Assembly: GCA_014337915.1 (NCBI GenBank)
Contig: QUBU01000006.1
Coordinates: 1-64,000, forward strand
Direction: 5' to 3'
Length of the DNA stretch: 64,000 bases
Origin: Gammaproteobacteria bacterium
Lineage (GTDB): Bacteria > Pseudomonadota > Gammaproteobacteria > Steroidobacterales > GCA-2729495
Notes under the pieces: generated by a model
Told to the model about the DNA's origin: nothing
The model's database searches: none
Seen by the model: the letters and a program-made list of their open reading frames with translations, nothing else
Part shown: piece by piece, positions 29,989-39,139 of the stretch
Numbering within the stretch: position 1 is the first letter of the stretch
How the letters are laid out: every line of letters begins with the position of its first letter
Program-made: the position numbers and the translations under genes

Positions 29989-31190
29989 GCACGCTGCTCG
30001 ACGTCCTGCACAAGCGGCCGTCGCGCGCCCAGCTTGCCGCGGCGGCCGAGGCACCAGCGGTAGACGAACTGCCGGCTGCGCCGCAGCCGGAGGCCACGCT
30101 CGACCTCGCGCTGGACGGCGATGCCGCCGGCGACACGCAGGGCTTCTCGCGCCGCTGGACCGACGAACCCGCGGCGCCAGTCGCTGCTCAGCCGGCAGCA
30201 GAACCTGTACCCGCACCGGCACCCGCAGCAGCGCCGGCGCTGGCACTGCCGTCTGCCACCGGCCTGCATTTCGGCCCGGTGGCGGTGGTCGCCATCGCGG
30301 CACTGGCCTGCGGCGGGTGGCTCACCTGGCAGTACTTTCGCAGCCCCGGCGCAGCCGCGCCGGTGGTGGAGGAGGAGACCGCGGACGCAGCTCCCGAAAC
30401 TCCGGCGGCCATCCAGGCCGCGGCGCCAGCCGCACCCGCGCGCAGCACCACGCGTCGTCGCAGGGACGGGCCAGCAGTTTCCGGGCCCGCGCAGCCCGAG
30501 GGGACGCTGGCCTGGTACGACCAGCCCGCGCTGGGCGCCGACGCCGCCGCTGAAGCCCAGCCGCCAGCCGCCGCGCCGGAAGCGGAAATCCGCATCACGC
30601 GCGGCAGCAGGCCTGACCCCGTCTACGCGCGCCTCGATGCCGCCTACCAGGCCATGGTGGCCGGTGACACCGCCGCTGCCGAACTCGCCTACCGCGAGGT
30701 GCTGGCCGCCAACGCCGACAACATCGATGCGCTGCTCGGGCTCGGCACGCTGGCCGCGCGAGCCGGGCGCACGGCGGAGGCGCAGGAGCAGTTCCGACGC
30801 GTCCGGCAGCTCGACCCGAAGAACGCCGCGGCGGCGGCTGCGCTCGCCGCGCTGCCGGGTGCGGCCACCATGGGTGCCGGCGAAAGCCAGCTCAAGGGCA
30901 TGCTGGCCGAGCAGCCCGGTTCGGCCGGGCTGCATTTCGCGCTGGCGCTGCGCTACGTCGCCGAGGACCGCTGGCCGGATGCCCAGCTGGAGTTCTTCGA
31001 GGCGGTGCGCCATGCGCCGCGCAATCCCGACTATGCGTTCAACCTGGCGGTGAGCCTCGACCGGCTGGGCCAGGCGCAGCCTGCGGCCAGCTACTACCAG
31101 CGCGCCATCGACCTGGCCGGTGGCAGCCAGCAGTTCGACGTCGAGGTCGCGAAGGCCCGCCTCGCGAGCCTGCGCGGGCCGGGTGGCTGA
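29985..31190 (+). CDS. TPR pilus-assembly protein (MshN-like)
   Basis: A 401-residue protein beginning MSTLLDVLHKRP, with a Pro/Ala-rich segment, one membrane helix at about residues 97-117 and tetratricopeptide repeats from about 205 to the end (AYQAMVAGDTAAAELAYREVLAANADNIDALLGLG). Position between secretin and ATPase and the topology match MshN, but similarity is judged by eye. It starts with GTG overlapping the mshL stop. The AAA protein MshM that usually sits between MshL and MshN is absent. Confidence 0.75.
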   Translation: MSTLLDVLHKRPSRAQLAAAAEAPAVDELPAAPQPEATLDLALDGDAAGDTQGFSRRWTDEPAAPVAAQPAAEPVPAPAPAAAPALALPSATGLHFGPVAVVAIAALACGGWLTWQYFRSPGAAAPVVEEETADAAPETPAAIQAAAPAAPARSTTRRRRDGPAVSGPAQPEGTLAWYDQPALGADAAAEAQPPAAAPEAEIRITRGSRPDPVYARLDAAYQAMVAGDTAAAELAYREVLAANADNIDALLGLGTLAARAGRTAEAQEQFRRVRQLDPKNAAAAAALAALPGAATMGAGESQLKGMLAEQPGSAGLHFALALRYVAEDRWPDAQLEFFEAVRHAPRNPDYAFNLAVSLDRLGQAQPAASYYQRAIDLAGGSQQFDVEVAKARLASLRGPGG

Positions 31191-31194
31191 AGCC

Positions 31195-32970
31195 ATGGCC
31201 GGCGCCAGCCAGCAGCCGCAGCCATCCCGGCCGGCCGCCGCCGCGCCGGCACGGGAGCGGCGTGCGCCGCGCAAGCAGCTCGGCGAGTTCCTGGTCGAGA
31301 AGGGGCTGATCAACCGTGACCAGCTGCGGGTTGCCCTGACCGAGCAGAAGCAGAAGAACGAGCGCCTCGGCAAGATCCTCGTGCGCCTCGGCCTGGCGAG
31401 CGAGTCGGTGCTGCGCGACGCGCTGGCCGAGATGCTGCGCGTGGAAAGCATCGACCTCTCCAGGGTGGTCCCGGACAGCGATGCCGTGGCGCTACTGCCC
31501 GAGGAACTTGCACGGCGCTTCCGCCTGCTGCCGGTGGCCTACGACCCGAACCGGCGGGTGCTCACGGTGGCGATGTCTGACACCTTCGACGTCGTCGCCC
31601 TGGACCAGGTGGCGGCATTGCTCGGCGGCAACATCGAGATCCGCACGCTGCTGGCCAGCGACGCCGAGATCCAGGGTGCCATCGAGACCTTCTACGACCA
31701 TGGCTTCTCGCTGGCGGCGATCCTGCAGGAGATCGATGCTCCCCGCGAGGGCAGCGCTGCCGCCCAGGTGCAGGTCGACGACGATACCAGCCAGCCCCTG
31801 GTCCGCCTGGTCGATGCGCTGCTGGCCGATGCGGTCCGGCGCCGCGCCTCCGACATCCACCTCGAGCCGGAGGACGGCTTCATCCGCGTGCGCTATCGCA
31901 TCGACGGCGTGCTGCGCCAGGTATCCACGGTGCACAAGAAGTTCTGGCCGGCGATGGTGGTGCGCGTGAAGGTGATGGCGGGCATGGATATCACCGAGAC
32001 CCGCGCGCCCCAGGACGGCCGCATTTCGCTCGCCCTCGGCGGGCGCACCGTGGATTTCCGTGTCGCCAGCCAGCCCACCATCCATGGCGAGAACCTCGTG
32101 CTGCGCATCCTCGACCGGCGCTCCGGGGTCGTGCCCCTGGATGACCTCGGCCTGCCCGACGACCAGCTCACGCTGCTGAAGATGCTGATGGCGCGGCCCG
32201 AGGGCGTGATCCTCGTCACCGGGCCGACCGGCAGCGGCAAGACCACCACGCTCTACTCGATCCTCAACTACCGCAACGACGAGTCGGTGAACATCATGAC
32301 GCTGGAGGATCCGGTGGAATACCCGTTCCCGATGATCCGCCAGACCTCGCTCGGCGATGCGGTGAAGCTCGACTTTGCCGGCGGCATCCGTTCGATGATG
32401 CGCCAGGACCCGGACATCATCCTGGTCGGCGAAATCCGCGACGAGGCGACCGCGGAGATGGCCTTCCGCGCGGCGATGACCGGTCACCAGGTGTACTCGA
32501 CGCTGCACACCAACTCCGCGCTCGGTGCCATACCGCGCCTGCTCGACATCGGCCTGCGCCCCGGCATCCTCGCCGGCAACATCATTGGCATCCTCGCGCA
32601 GCGGCTGGTGCGCCGCCTCTGCCTGGAGTGCCGCCAGCCGCACGCGCCCTCCGACATCGAACGGCGCCTGCTGGGCATCGGCGCCGACGAGTCCCCGCAG
32701 CTGTTCCAGCCGGCCGGCTGCGAGCGCTGCCACGGAACCGGCTACCGCGGCCGCCTCGCAATCATGGAAATCGTGCGCTTCGATCGTGAGATGGACTACG
32801 CGCTGGCCGAGGGCAGGTCGCTCGGCGAACTGCGCACGCTGGCGCTCGCCAGGGGCTTCCGGCCGCTGGCCGACGATGGCATGCGCCGTGTGCTCGCCGG
32901 CGACACCAGCCTGGAGGAGATCTCGCGGGTCGTCGACCTGACCGAACACGCCATGGGGATCGGCCGGTGA
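31195..32970 (+). CDS. mshE: Pilus assembly ATPase with MshEN domain (GspE/PilB family)
   Basis: This cytoplasmic hexameric ATPase powers pilus extension. About residues 30-80 contain two MshEN-type motifs (QLGEFLVEKGLINRDQLRVAL and RLGKILVRLGLASESVLRDAL), known in the family to bind cyclic di-GMP. The ATPase core has Walker A GPTGSGKTTTL (about 342-352), MRQDPDIILVGEIRD and four zinc-type cysteines, CLEC and CERC, at about 476-510. ATG 31195 gives 591 residues; GTG 31183 is a possible start overlapping the previous stop. The next gene overlaps by four bases. Confidence 0.92.
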   Translation: MAGASQQPQPSRPAAAAPARERRAPRKQLGEFLVEKGLINRDQLRVALTEQKQKNERLGKILVRLGLASESVLRDALAEMLRVESIDLSRVVPDSDAVALLPEELARRFRLLPVAYDPNRRVLTVAMSDTFDVVALDQVAALLGGNIEIRTLLASDAEIQGAIETFYDHGFSLAAILQEIDAPREGSAAAQVQVDDDTSQPLVRLVDALLADAVRRRASDIHLEPEDGFIRVRYRIDGVLRQVSTVHKKFWPAMVVRVKVMAGMDITETRAPQDGRISLALGGRTVDFRVASQPTIHGENLVLRILDRRSGVVPLDDLGLPDDQLTLLKMLMARPEGVILVTGPTGSGKTTTLYSILNYRNDESVNIMTLEDPVEYPFPMIRQTSLGDAVKLDFAGGIRSMMRQDPDIILVGEIRDEATAEMAFRAAMTGHQVYSTLHTNSALGAIPRLLDIGLRPGILAGNIIGILAQRLVRRLCLECRQPHAPSDIERRLLGIGADESPQLFQPAGCERCHGTGYRGRLAIMEIVRFDREMDYALAEGRSLGELRTLALARGFRPLADDGMRRVLAGDTSLEEISRVVDLTEHAMGIGR

Positions 32971-34172
32971 GCGCCTACGCCTACCGCGCCGTGGCAGCCA
33001 GCGGCCGGCTGGTGCGTGGCCAGCTTGCCGCCGCGAGCGAGAGCGAACTCGATGCCCTGCTGTTGCAGACCGGGTTGCAGCTCATCGACTGCCGGCCGCT
33101 GCGCCGCGGGAGTGCCCGCGCAGCCGGCGTCCGGGTGAGCTGCCGCGAACTCATCAATTTCTGCTTCCACCTCGGCCAGGCCCACAAGGCGGGCCTGCCG
33201 ATTCTCGAGGCCCTGCGCGACCTGCGCGACAGCACCGGGAACCCCGCGTTCCGCGACGTGCTGGCCTCTCTGGCGCTGGCGGTGGAGGGCGGAAGCGGGT
33301 TGTCGGAGGCAATGGCGGGATTCCCGGCCACCTTCGACCGTGTCTTCGTCAGCCTGGTCAGGGCGGGCGAGAAGTCCGGCGAACTCTCCGCGGTTCTGGA
33401 GCAGATGACCGCCTCGCTGAAGTGGCAGGACGAGCTGCTGGCGCAGACCCGCCGGCTCACGCTGTACCCGGCCTTCGTTGCCACGGTGGTGCTGGCAGTG
33501 GTGGCCTTCCTGATGGCCTATGTCGTGCCGCAGATGAGCGAGTTCCTGAAGAACATGGGCCAGGACATGCCGCTGCATACCCGTGCCCTGGTGGCGACCT
33601 CCGCCTTCGTGACCGGGTACTGGCCACTGCTGGTCGTCCTGCCGGTGCTGCTCGTCATCGGCCTGCGCCTGCTGGTGCGGCGCAACGCGCGGGCACGCCT
33701 GGCATTCGACCGCTTCAAGCTACGCGCCTGGTTCGTCGGGCCGATCCTCGAGAAGATCGTGATGAGCCGCTTCATCACCTACTTCCAGATCATGTATGCC
33801 TCCGGCATCACCGTGGTCGAGGCCCTGAAGACCTCGCGCGAACTGGCCGGCAATGCCGTGGTGGCCGACGCGCTCGCCAGGGCCCATGGCTTCGTGGAGC
33901 AGGGCAACAGCCTGAGTTCGGCGCTGGCCCAGGCGGAGCTGTTTCCGCCGCTGGTGCTGCGCATGGTGAAGATGGGCGAGGACGTTGGCCAGCTCGAGCA
34001 GTCGCTGCTCAATGTCACCTATTTCTACAACCGCGAGGTGAAGGAGTCCGTGGAGCGCCTGCAGTCGATGATCGAGCCGGCGATGACGGTGATCCTCGGG
34101 CTGGTTCTCGGCTGGGTGATGCTCGCGGTGCTGGGCCCGATCTACGACACCATCGGCCGGATCGCCATGTGA
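32967..34172 (+). CDS. mshG: Inner-membrane pilus platform protein (GspF/PilC family, MshG-like)
   Basis: The 401-residue T2SS/T4P platform protein has two GspF domains (about residues 60-185 and 265-390). Membrane helices are at about 168-190, 217-237 and 370-395. LREAGEKSG-type signatures appear as LVRAGEKSGELSAVLEQ and VKMGEDVGQLEQSL. It anchors the ATPase and passes pilins into the fibre. Its GTG start overlaps the ATPase stop by four bases. Confidence 0.92.
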   Translation: MSAYAYRAVAASGRLVRGQLAAASESELDALLLQTGLQLIDCRPLRRGSARAAGVRVSCRELINFCFHLGQAHKAGLPILEALRDLRDSTGNPAFRDVLASLALAVEGGSGLSEAMAGFPATFDRVFVSLVRAGEKSGELSAVLEQMTASLKWQDELLAQTRRLTLYPAFVATVVLAVVAFLMAYVVPQMSEFLKNMGQDMPLHTRALVATSAFVTGYWPLLVVLPVLLVIGLRLLVRRNARARLAFDRFKLRAWFVGPILEKIVMSRFITYFQIMYASGITVVEALKTSRELAGNAVVADALARAHGFVEQGNSLSSALAQAELFPPLVLRMVKMGEDVGQLEQSLLNVTYFYNREVKESVERLQSMIEPAMTVILGLVLGWVMLAVLGPIYDTIGRIAM

Positions 34173-35749
34173 CCGCCGTGCGTAACGAATACGTCATCTG
34201 CCTCAGCAGCTCCGGCGCCATGCTCTGGTCCTGGAAGGGCCATGCTGGTTTCGCACCAGTCCGCGCCGGCGGCGCCATGGACAGCGCCCAGCTGGTCGCG
34301 GCCCTGCGCGCGCTGCCGGCGGCGCCGGTCGCGGTGCTGGTCGACCGCGTCGACGAGGAACATGTGCGCGACAGCCTGCCGCAGGTCGGCCGGCGCGACC
34401 AGCAGGCGCTGCTCGGTCGCAAGCTGGCGCGCGCGTTTCCACGCTCGATGTTCCGTACCGCGGCGCTGCAGGGCCCCAGCCTGCGCAGTCCCGGCGAGAT
34501 CGACGTGCTGCTGTCGGCGCTCACCCGGCCGGAACCGGTACGTGAGCTGCTCGATACCCTGGCAGCCGCGCGCATCCCGGTGACCGGCGTGCATGTCCCG
34601 GCCCTGCTCGCCGGTCGCCTGCTCGACGACGCGGCCCGCAGCGCCGATGCCACGCTGCTGGTCCTGCGCCGGGCCGGCGGGCGCCTGCAGCACTGCTTCT
34701 TTCGCCGTGGCAGGCTCGCCGGCAGCCGCGGCCTGCGCGCGGCCTCCGGGGCGCATCTGGGTGATGGACTGCTTCTGCAGCGCCAGATCGAGGAGAGCCT
34801 GCGCTACTTCGACGCCACCTGGCGGGGCAGCGCGGAGCAGCCGCTGCAGCTGCTGTTGCCTGCGGCCGACCTCGAGGCGCTCGTCGCAGCGGGCGCCGTC
34901 GGTGAGCACTGGCAGCCGCGTGCGCTGGCGCCAGCGGAGATCAGCCGCCGCCTGCGGCTGCCGGTCGCCTTCGATCCGGACAAGTCCGTGCGCAGCTTCA
35001 TCGACATGCTGCGGGTACCGCCCACCGGCGATAACTTTGCCGCCGCCAGGGAGCGCCGCTACTTCCAGCTGTTCCGCGCGCGCCGGATCGCCGCGACCGC
35101 CTGCCTCGGCCTGACCGGGCTGGCACTGGCCGGCGCGCTGGGCAACGGCCTGGCGATCCTCGCGGCCGGCCAGCAGGCGGCGGGATCGGCAGCTGCGGCT
35201 GACCAGCTCGAGGCCGCACTGCCGGATCCAGGCAGCGCGCGTGCGGAAATGGACCCGCTGCGCATGCGTGCGGTGGTGATGGCCTATGACGCGGTTGCTG
35301 CGCACCAGGTCGATCCGGCCTGGATCCTCGCGGCGGTGGGCGAGGCCGTGACCGCGAGCCCACGGATCCGACTCGACGGCATCGAGTGGTCGGTTGGCCC
35401 GCCAGCAGCCGCGCAGGATGCAACGCCGGGAGATCCGGCGGCGGATTCGCTGACCGATCCGGCGTCAGCGCCGGCAGCGCTGCCAGCCGACGACAGCATC
35501 AGGGTCAGGCTCCGGGGCCATGTCGCGCCGTTCAGCGGCGACTACGTGCAGGCCTTTGCCGAGGTCGAGGCCTTTGCGGACGAGTTGCGGGCGCATCCGG
35601 CCGCAGCCCAGGTGACGTTCAAGTCCCAGCCGCTCGACATCAACCCCGGTGCGACGCTCACCGACGAAGTCAGCGGCGAGCACGCGGGCCAGGCCAAGGC
35701 GGGCTTCGCGCTGGAACTGCTCATGAGGCTTCCCGATGCGACGGGCTGA
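34169..35749 (+). CDS. GspL- or PilM/PilN-like pilus assembly protein (MshI position)
   Basis: The 526-residue protein starts at the GTG overlapping the platform gene stop. A cytoplasmic region of about 300 residues comes first. One membrane helix follows at about 307-332 (ATACLGLTGLALAGALGNGLAIL), then a periplasmic domain with IRVRLRGHVAPFSGDYVQAF and FALELLMRLP. This is the layout of GspL, or of PilM and PilN joined. Position suggests the MshI role of linking the ATPase to the periplasmic ring. Assignment rests on layout and context. Confidence 0.65.
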   Translation: MTAVRNEYVICLSSSGAMLWSWKGHAGFAPVRAGGAMDSAQLVAALRALPAAPVAVLVDRVDEEHVRDSLPQVGRRDQQALLGRKLARAFPRSMFRTAALQGPSLRSPGEIDVLLSALTRPEPVRELLDTLAAARIPVTGVHVPALLAGRLLDDAARSADATLLVLRRAGGRLQHCFFRRGRLAGSRGLRAASGAHLGDGLLLQRQIEESLRYFDATWRGSAEQPLQLLLPAADLEALVAAGAVGEHWQPRALAPAEISRRLRLPVAFDPDKSVRSFIDMLRVPPTGDNFAAARERRYFQLFRARRIAATACLGLTGLALAGALGNGLAILAAGQQAAGSAAAADQLEAALPDPGSARAEMDPLRMRAVVMAYDAVAAHQVDPAWILAAVGEAVTASPRIRLDGIEWSVGPPAAAQDATPGDPAADSLTDPASAPAALPADDSIRVRLRGHVAPFSGDYVQAFAEVEAFADELRAHPAAAQVTFKSQPLDINPGATLTDEVSGEHAGQAKAGFALELLMRLPDATG

Positions 35750-36368
35750 TATCGACCTGCGCTTCCTGCTCGACGGCCTCGCCTGGCGGCTGGCGGCGTT
35801 CGCGGCTGCGCTGCTGCTCTTCGGCCTGGCCTACTGGGCGCGCGCCGGCATGTCGGTGGCCTCGCAACACCAGCAGCAGGAACTCGCCGCGCTCGAGCAG
35901 CAGCGTAGCGACCTCGCCGAGCGCCTGCAGGCGCGGCAGTCCTTCGAGTCGCGTTTCGAGGTCCTGCGTGAATCCGGCGTCGTGGGAGATGAGCAGCGGT
36001 TGCTGATCGCGCAGGGGCTGCGTGATGCCGCCGCGGCGCTCGGCCTGCCCTACCTGCGCTATGCCCTGAGGCCGCGCCAGGCATTCCAGCCCTCCTACCT
36101 TGAGACTGGCGAGGCTGCGGCGCCGGTGATGGCGACCGCGGTGGAACTGCAGGCCGGGCTGGTGCACGAACTCGACCTGCTGCGCCTGGTGTCGCAGCTG
36201 CAGCAGGTGCCCGGTTACTTCAGCGTGGCCGGCTGTTCGCTGGAGCAGGTCGGCGGCGACGCGGTGCCACAGGCGGGCAAGGCCAACATCGCCGGTGCCT
36301 GCACCCTGCGCTGGTACTCGATTCCCCTGGATGCACCAGCCGCGACGCTGGCCGGGGTGGCGCCGTGA
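35736..36368 (+). CDS. PilO/MshJ-like pilus assembly protein
   Basis: This 210-residue protein has one N-terminal membrane helix (about residues 14-36), a short coiled coil (about 42-75, QHQQQELAALEQQRSDLAERL) and a ferredoxin-like C-terminal half, the PilO layout. Two cysteines (about 165 and 192) could pair in the periplasm. It overlaps the preceding gene by 14 bases and the next by four. The name comes from position and architecture. Confidence 0.65.
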   Translation: MRRADIDLRFLLDGLAWRLAAFAAALLLFGLAYWARAGMSVASQHQQQELAALEQQRSDLAERLQARQSFESRFEVLRESGVVGDEQRLLIAQGLRDAAAALGLPYLRYALRPRQAFQPSYLETGEAAAPVMATAVELQAGLVHELDLLRLVSQLQQVPGYFSVAGCSLEQVGGDAVPQAGKANIAGACTLRWYSIPLDAPAATLAGVAP

Positions 36369-36832
36369 ACCATCCGGTGATCCGCGCAGGTCGCCTGGCC
36401 GGAACGCTGGCGCTCGCCCTGGGCCTGCTGGTCCCTGCGGCAACTGCCGTTGCCGGGACTCCCGCCATCGGCCGCCTGTTCCTGACCCCGGCGGAGCGCC
36501 AGGTGCTGGACCGGGAGCGGGCACGCGGTACCGGGGATGAAAGTGCGGTTGCGGGCGAGGCGAAGCCTGCCGCTGCGGCAGTGGACCAGCGGCTGGTGCT
36601 GAACGGCGTCCTGCGGCCCCGCCATGGCACCGCGCTGGCCTGGGTCAATGGCCGGCAGCGGCCGCTGGCCAGGCCACCCGATGCGCAGAACCGCGTCAGC
36701 CTGTCAGCGCCGGGTACGGGCAGCCCGCTGCGCCTGAAGCCCGGGCAGTCCTGGGATCCGGTCACCCGTCGTGTGCGCGAATGCGGCCAGTGCGCTGCGC
36801 CGCTGCCGGACCCCGGCCAGGCGGCACCGTGA
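36365..36832 (+). CDS. PilP/MshK-like secreted pilus protein
   Basis: The 155-residue protein has a signal peptide (about residues 1-31, ending AVAGTP). A conserved-looking block follows, RLVLNGVLRPRHGTALAWVNGR, then LRLKPGQSWDPVTRRVRECGQC. This arrangement fits small periplasmic partners of the secretin such as MshK or PilP. Start is the GTG overlapping the upstream stop. Assignment is by position. Confidence 0.6.
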   Translation: MNHPVIRAGRLAGTLALALGLLVPAATAVAGTPAIGRLFLTPAERQVLDRERARGTGDESAVAGEAKPAAAAVDQRLVLNGVLRPRHGTALAWVNGRQRPLARPPDAQNRVSLSAPGTGSPLRLKPGQSWDPVTRRVRECGQCAAPLPDPGQAAP

Positions 36833-38244
36833 ACGCCCGTGCCCAGCAGGGCGCGGCACTGCTGATCATGATGCTGATCCTCATCCTCGGCGTCTCTGCC
36901 TGGCTGGTCCGCGGCCTGGATGCGCGGGCCACGGCTACCGCGAAACAGCAGCAGGCCACTGCGGCACTGGCGGCTGCCAAGGAAGCGCTGCTGGGCTACA
37001 TGGTGACCACCGAGGCGGCGTTTCCCGGCAGCCATGGCCTGCTGCCCTGCCCGGATATCGATGCCTCGGGCAGCTTCGCCGAAGGCCAGGCCCACGACAG
37101 CGCCTGCCTCGCGCGCTATCGCAGTGTCATCGGCCGCTTCCCCTGGAAAACCGTTGGCCTGGCACCGGCGCGCGGCAGCGTCGGCGAGTGCCTGTGGTAT
37201 GCGGTGTCCGGCAACTGGAAGGCGGCGACGCTGGCAACGGCGGAACTGCTCAACCCCGATACCAACGGCCAGTTCCGCGTGCTTGCCAGTGATGGCCGCC
37301 TGGTCGCCGGCGAGACGCCCGCCGCGCGCGCGGTCGCGGTGATCATCGCGCCCGGGGCGCCGCTCGCCGGGCAGGCACGCGCGAGCGCCGGCTCCGGCGT
37401 TGAGCAGTGTGGCGGCAACTACGTCGCGGCCCGCTACCTGGACCGCGACGTCGCGACCGGCACCGACAATGCCAACCTCGCGGCAGCGCCGGACGCCATC
37501 GACGATTTCATCACTGCAGAGCCCGGCCGCGAGGACCTCAACGACCAGCTGGTGTTCGTCACCCGCGCGGAAATCGAGGAGCGTCTGATGCGCCGGGCCG
37601 ATATCCAGGCACGCCTGGGCGCCCTCACCGAAGCGGTGGCGAAATGCATCGCCAATTACGGCCGGACCAATCCCGGCGGCGCGGCCGACCGGCGCCTGCC
37701 CTGGCCGGCGCCCATGGCGCTGACGCAGTACCGGTCAGACGCCGCCTACGACGACGCTTCCATCGGCTGGCTCTCTGGCCGGGTCCCGGATCGCGTCAAC
37801 GATTCCAGTGCCCGCACCGGTAATGCCCTGGCGCGGGTGCTCGGCAACTGCAATGCCGCGGCGGTGCCGGAATGGACACCCGCCATGCTGGCGCTCTGGC
37901 GCAACTGGAAGGACCACCTGCTCTATGTGGTGGCCGGCAGCTTCCAGCCCGACGCGGCACCGCATTCCAGCTGCGGCAGCTGCCTCAGCGTCAACGGCGC
38001 GGGCAGCCATGCGGCGCTGGTGATCTTCGCCGGCCAGCGCCTGGCGGCGCTCGGCCAGGTCCGTGACCAGCCCCCCATGGACGCCGATACGCGCGCGGTG
38101 GCGGGCAACTACCTCGAAGGGCGCAACGCCGCGAATTTCCCGGACGCCACGGGCGACAGCGACTACCAGTCCGGCGCACCCGCTGCGGATTTCAATGATG
38201 TCCTGTACTGCATCGACGTGAACCTGGGGGTGGCCGCATGCTGA
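36829..38244 (+). CDS. Pilus-associated protein with an N-terminal hydrophobic helix (PilX-like)
   Basis: The 471-residue protein begins MNARAQQGAALLIMMLILILGVSAW and so resembles PilX-type proteins whose N-terminus mimics a prepilin. The remainder is exported and holds several cysteine pairs (LPCPDID, CGSCLSVNG near residues 382-389, YCIDVNLGVAAC at the end). I cannot assign a domain. It may be a tip or minor subunit or an assembly factor. GTG 36829 overlaps the preceding stop; the stop overlaps the next ATG by seven bases. Confidence 0.7.
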   Translation: MNARAQQGAALLIMMLILILGVSAWLVRGLDARATATAKQQQATAALAAAKEALLGYMVTTEAAFPGSHGLLPCPDIDASGSFAEGQAHDSACLARYRSVIGRFPWKTVGLAPARGSVGECLWYAVSGNWKAATLATAELLNPDTNGQFRVLASDGRLVAGETPAARAVAVIIAPGAPLAGQARASAGSGVEQCGGNYVAARYLDRDVATGTDNANLAAAPDAIDDFITAEPGREDLNDQLVFVTRAEIEERLMRRADIQARLGALTEAVAKCIANYGRTNPGGAADRRLPWPAPMALTQYRSDAAYDDASIGWLSGRVPDRVNDSSARTGNALARVLGNCNAAAVPEWTPAMLALWRNWKDHLLYVVAGSFQPDAAPHSSCGSCLSVNGAGSHAALVIFAGQRLAALGQVRDQPPMDADTRAVAGNYLEGRNAANFPDATGDSDYQSGAPAADFNDVLYCIDVNLGVAAC

Positions 38245-39014
38245 GCACACCACACCGCGAACAGGGTTTCAGCCTCATCGAACTGGCCGTCGTGCTGACC
38301 ATCATCGGCCTGATGCTCGCCGGCCTGGCGATGCCGCTCACGGCCCGCATCGACCAGCAGCGCTACGAAGGCACGAGCCAGCAGCTGGTGGACATCCGCG
38401 CGGCGCTGCAGGGCTACGCGCTGGCGAACGATGCGCTGCCCTGCCCGGCAACGCCGTCCAGCAACGGCCGCGCGGCGCCCACGGCGGGCGGCTGCCTGGT
38501 GCAGCACGGCTTCGTGCCGGCGGCGACGCTGGGCCTGCCCGGGCCGCGTAATGCCGACCAGCTGCTGCTCGACGCCTGGGGCAATCCGCTGCGTTACTCC
38601 GTCAGCCGCAGCGATGCCAATGGCGACGGCAACTGGGACTTCACCCGGCCCGGGCAGATGCGCACGGTGACCCTGGCTGCGCTCGCGCCCGACCTTGAGG
38701 TCTGCACCACCGCCGCCGGCTCCACGGCGACGGCCTGTGCCAGCAACGCCACCACGGTGGTCGCCAATGCGCCCGCCGTCCTGCTGTCGATGGGCAAGGA
38801 CTGGGCCGCCTTCACCTCGCCCGACCAGGTCGAGAATGTCGGCGCCACCCTCGGTGGCGGGCCCTCGGGACTGGCCTATCGCGTTGCCAGTGACCTGGTT
38901 TTCGTCAGCCACGCGCAGGCGGCCGCCACCGACGCGGAATTCGACGACATCGTGAACTGGGTCTCACCGAGCAGCCTGTACGGGCAGATGGTGGCCGCCG
39001 GACGGCTGCCCTGA
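38238..39014 (+). CDS. Prepilin-type minor pilin
   Basis: This 258-residue type IV prepilin is predicted to be cleaved at G/F in EQGFSLIELAVVLTIIG, with Glu5 of the mature protein conserved. The C-terminal region is long for a pilin and has four cysteines beyond the helix (CPATPS, GGCLVQ, EVCTTA, TACASN), so disulfides are likely. A leader of eight residues fits a class IIIa-type signal. It is the last gene of the tightly overlapping part of the operon. Confidence 0.85.
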   Translation: MLSTPHREQGFSLIELAVVLTIIGLMLAGLAMPLTARIDQQRYEGTSQQLVDIRAALQGYALANDALPCPATPSSNGRAAPTAGGCLVQHGFVPAATLGLPGPRNADQLLLDAWGNPLRYSVSRSDANGDGNWDFTRPGQMRTVTLAALAPDLEVCTTAAGSTATACASNATTVVANAPAVLLSMGKDWAAFTSPDQVENVGATLGGGPSGLAYRVASDLVFVSHAQAAATDAEFDDIVNWVSPSSLYGQMVAAGRLP

Positions 39015-39037
39015 AAGCAGCGGGCGCGCGGCAGAAA

Positions 39038-39053
39038 TGTGAGGCGTTTTACA
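39038..39053 (+). promoter_or_regulatory. CRP/Vfr-like binding site upstream of the pilin gene
   Basis: TGTGAGGCGTTTTACA matches the CRP consensus TGTGA-N6-TCACA at 9 of 10 half-site positions. It lies in the 125-bp gap before the prepilin at 39140, the only real gap in the operon. This suggests cAMP-CRP/Vfr/Clp-type control of separate pilin transcription. A -10 box was not identified with confidence. Confidence 0.5.
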
Positions 39054-39139
39054 GAAGACCCGGGGCAGCCTGTCGAACAATTGCTGCCACGCATTCGGGG
39101 CCGGCCGCTGGTGGCCTGACACAGACAGTGGAGATGAAC

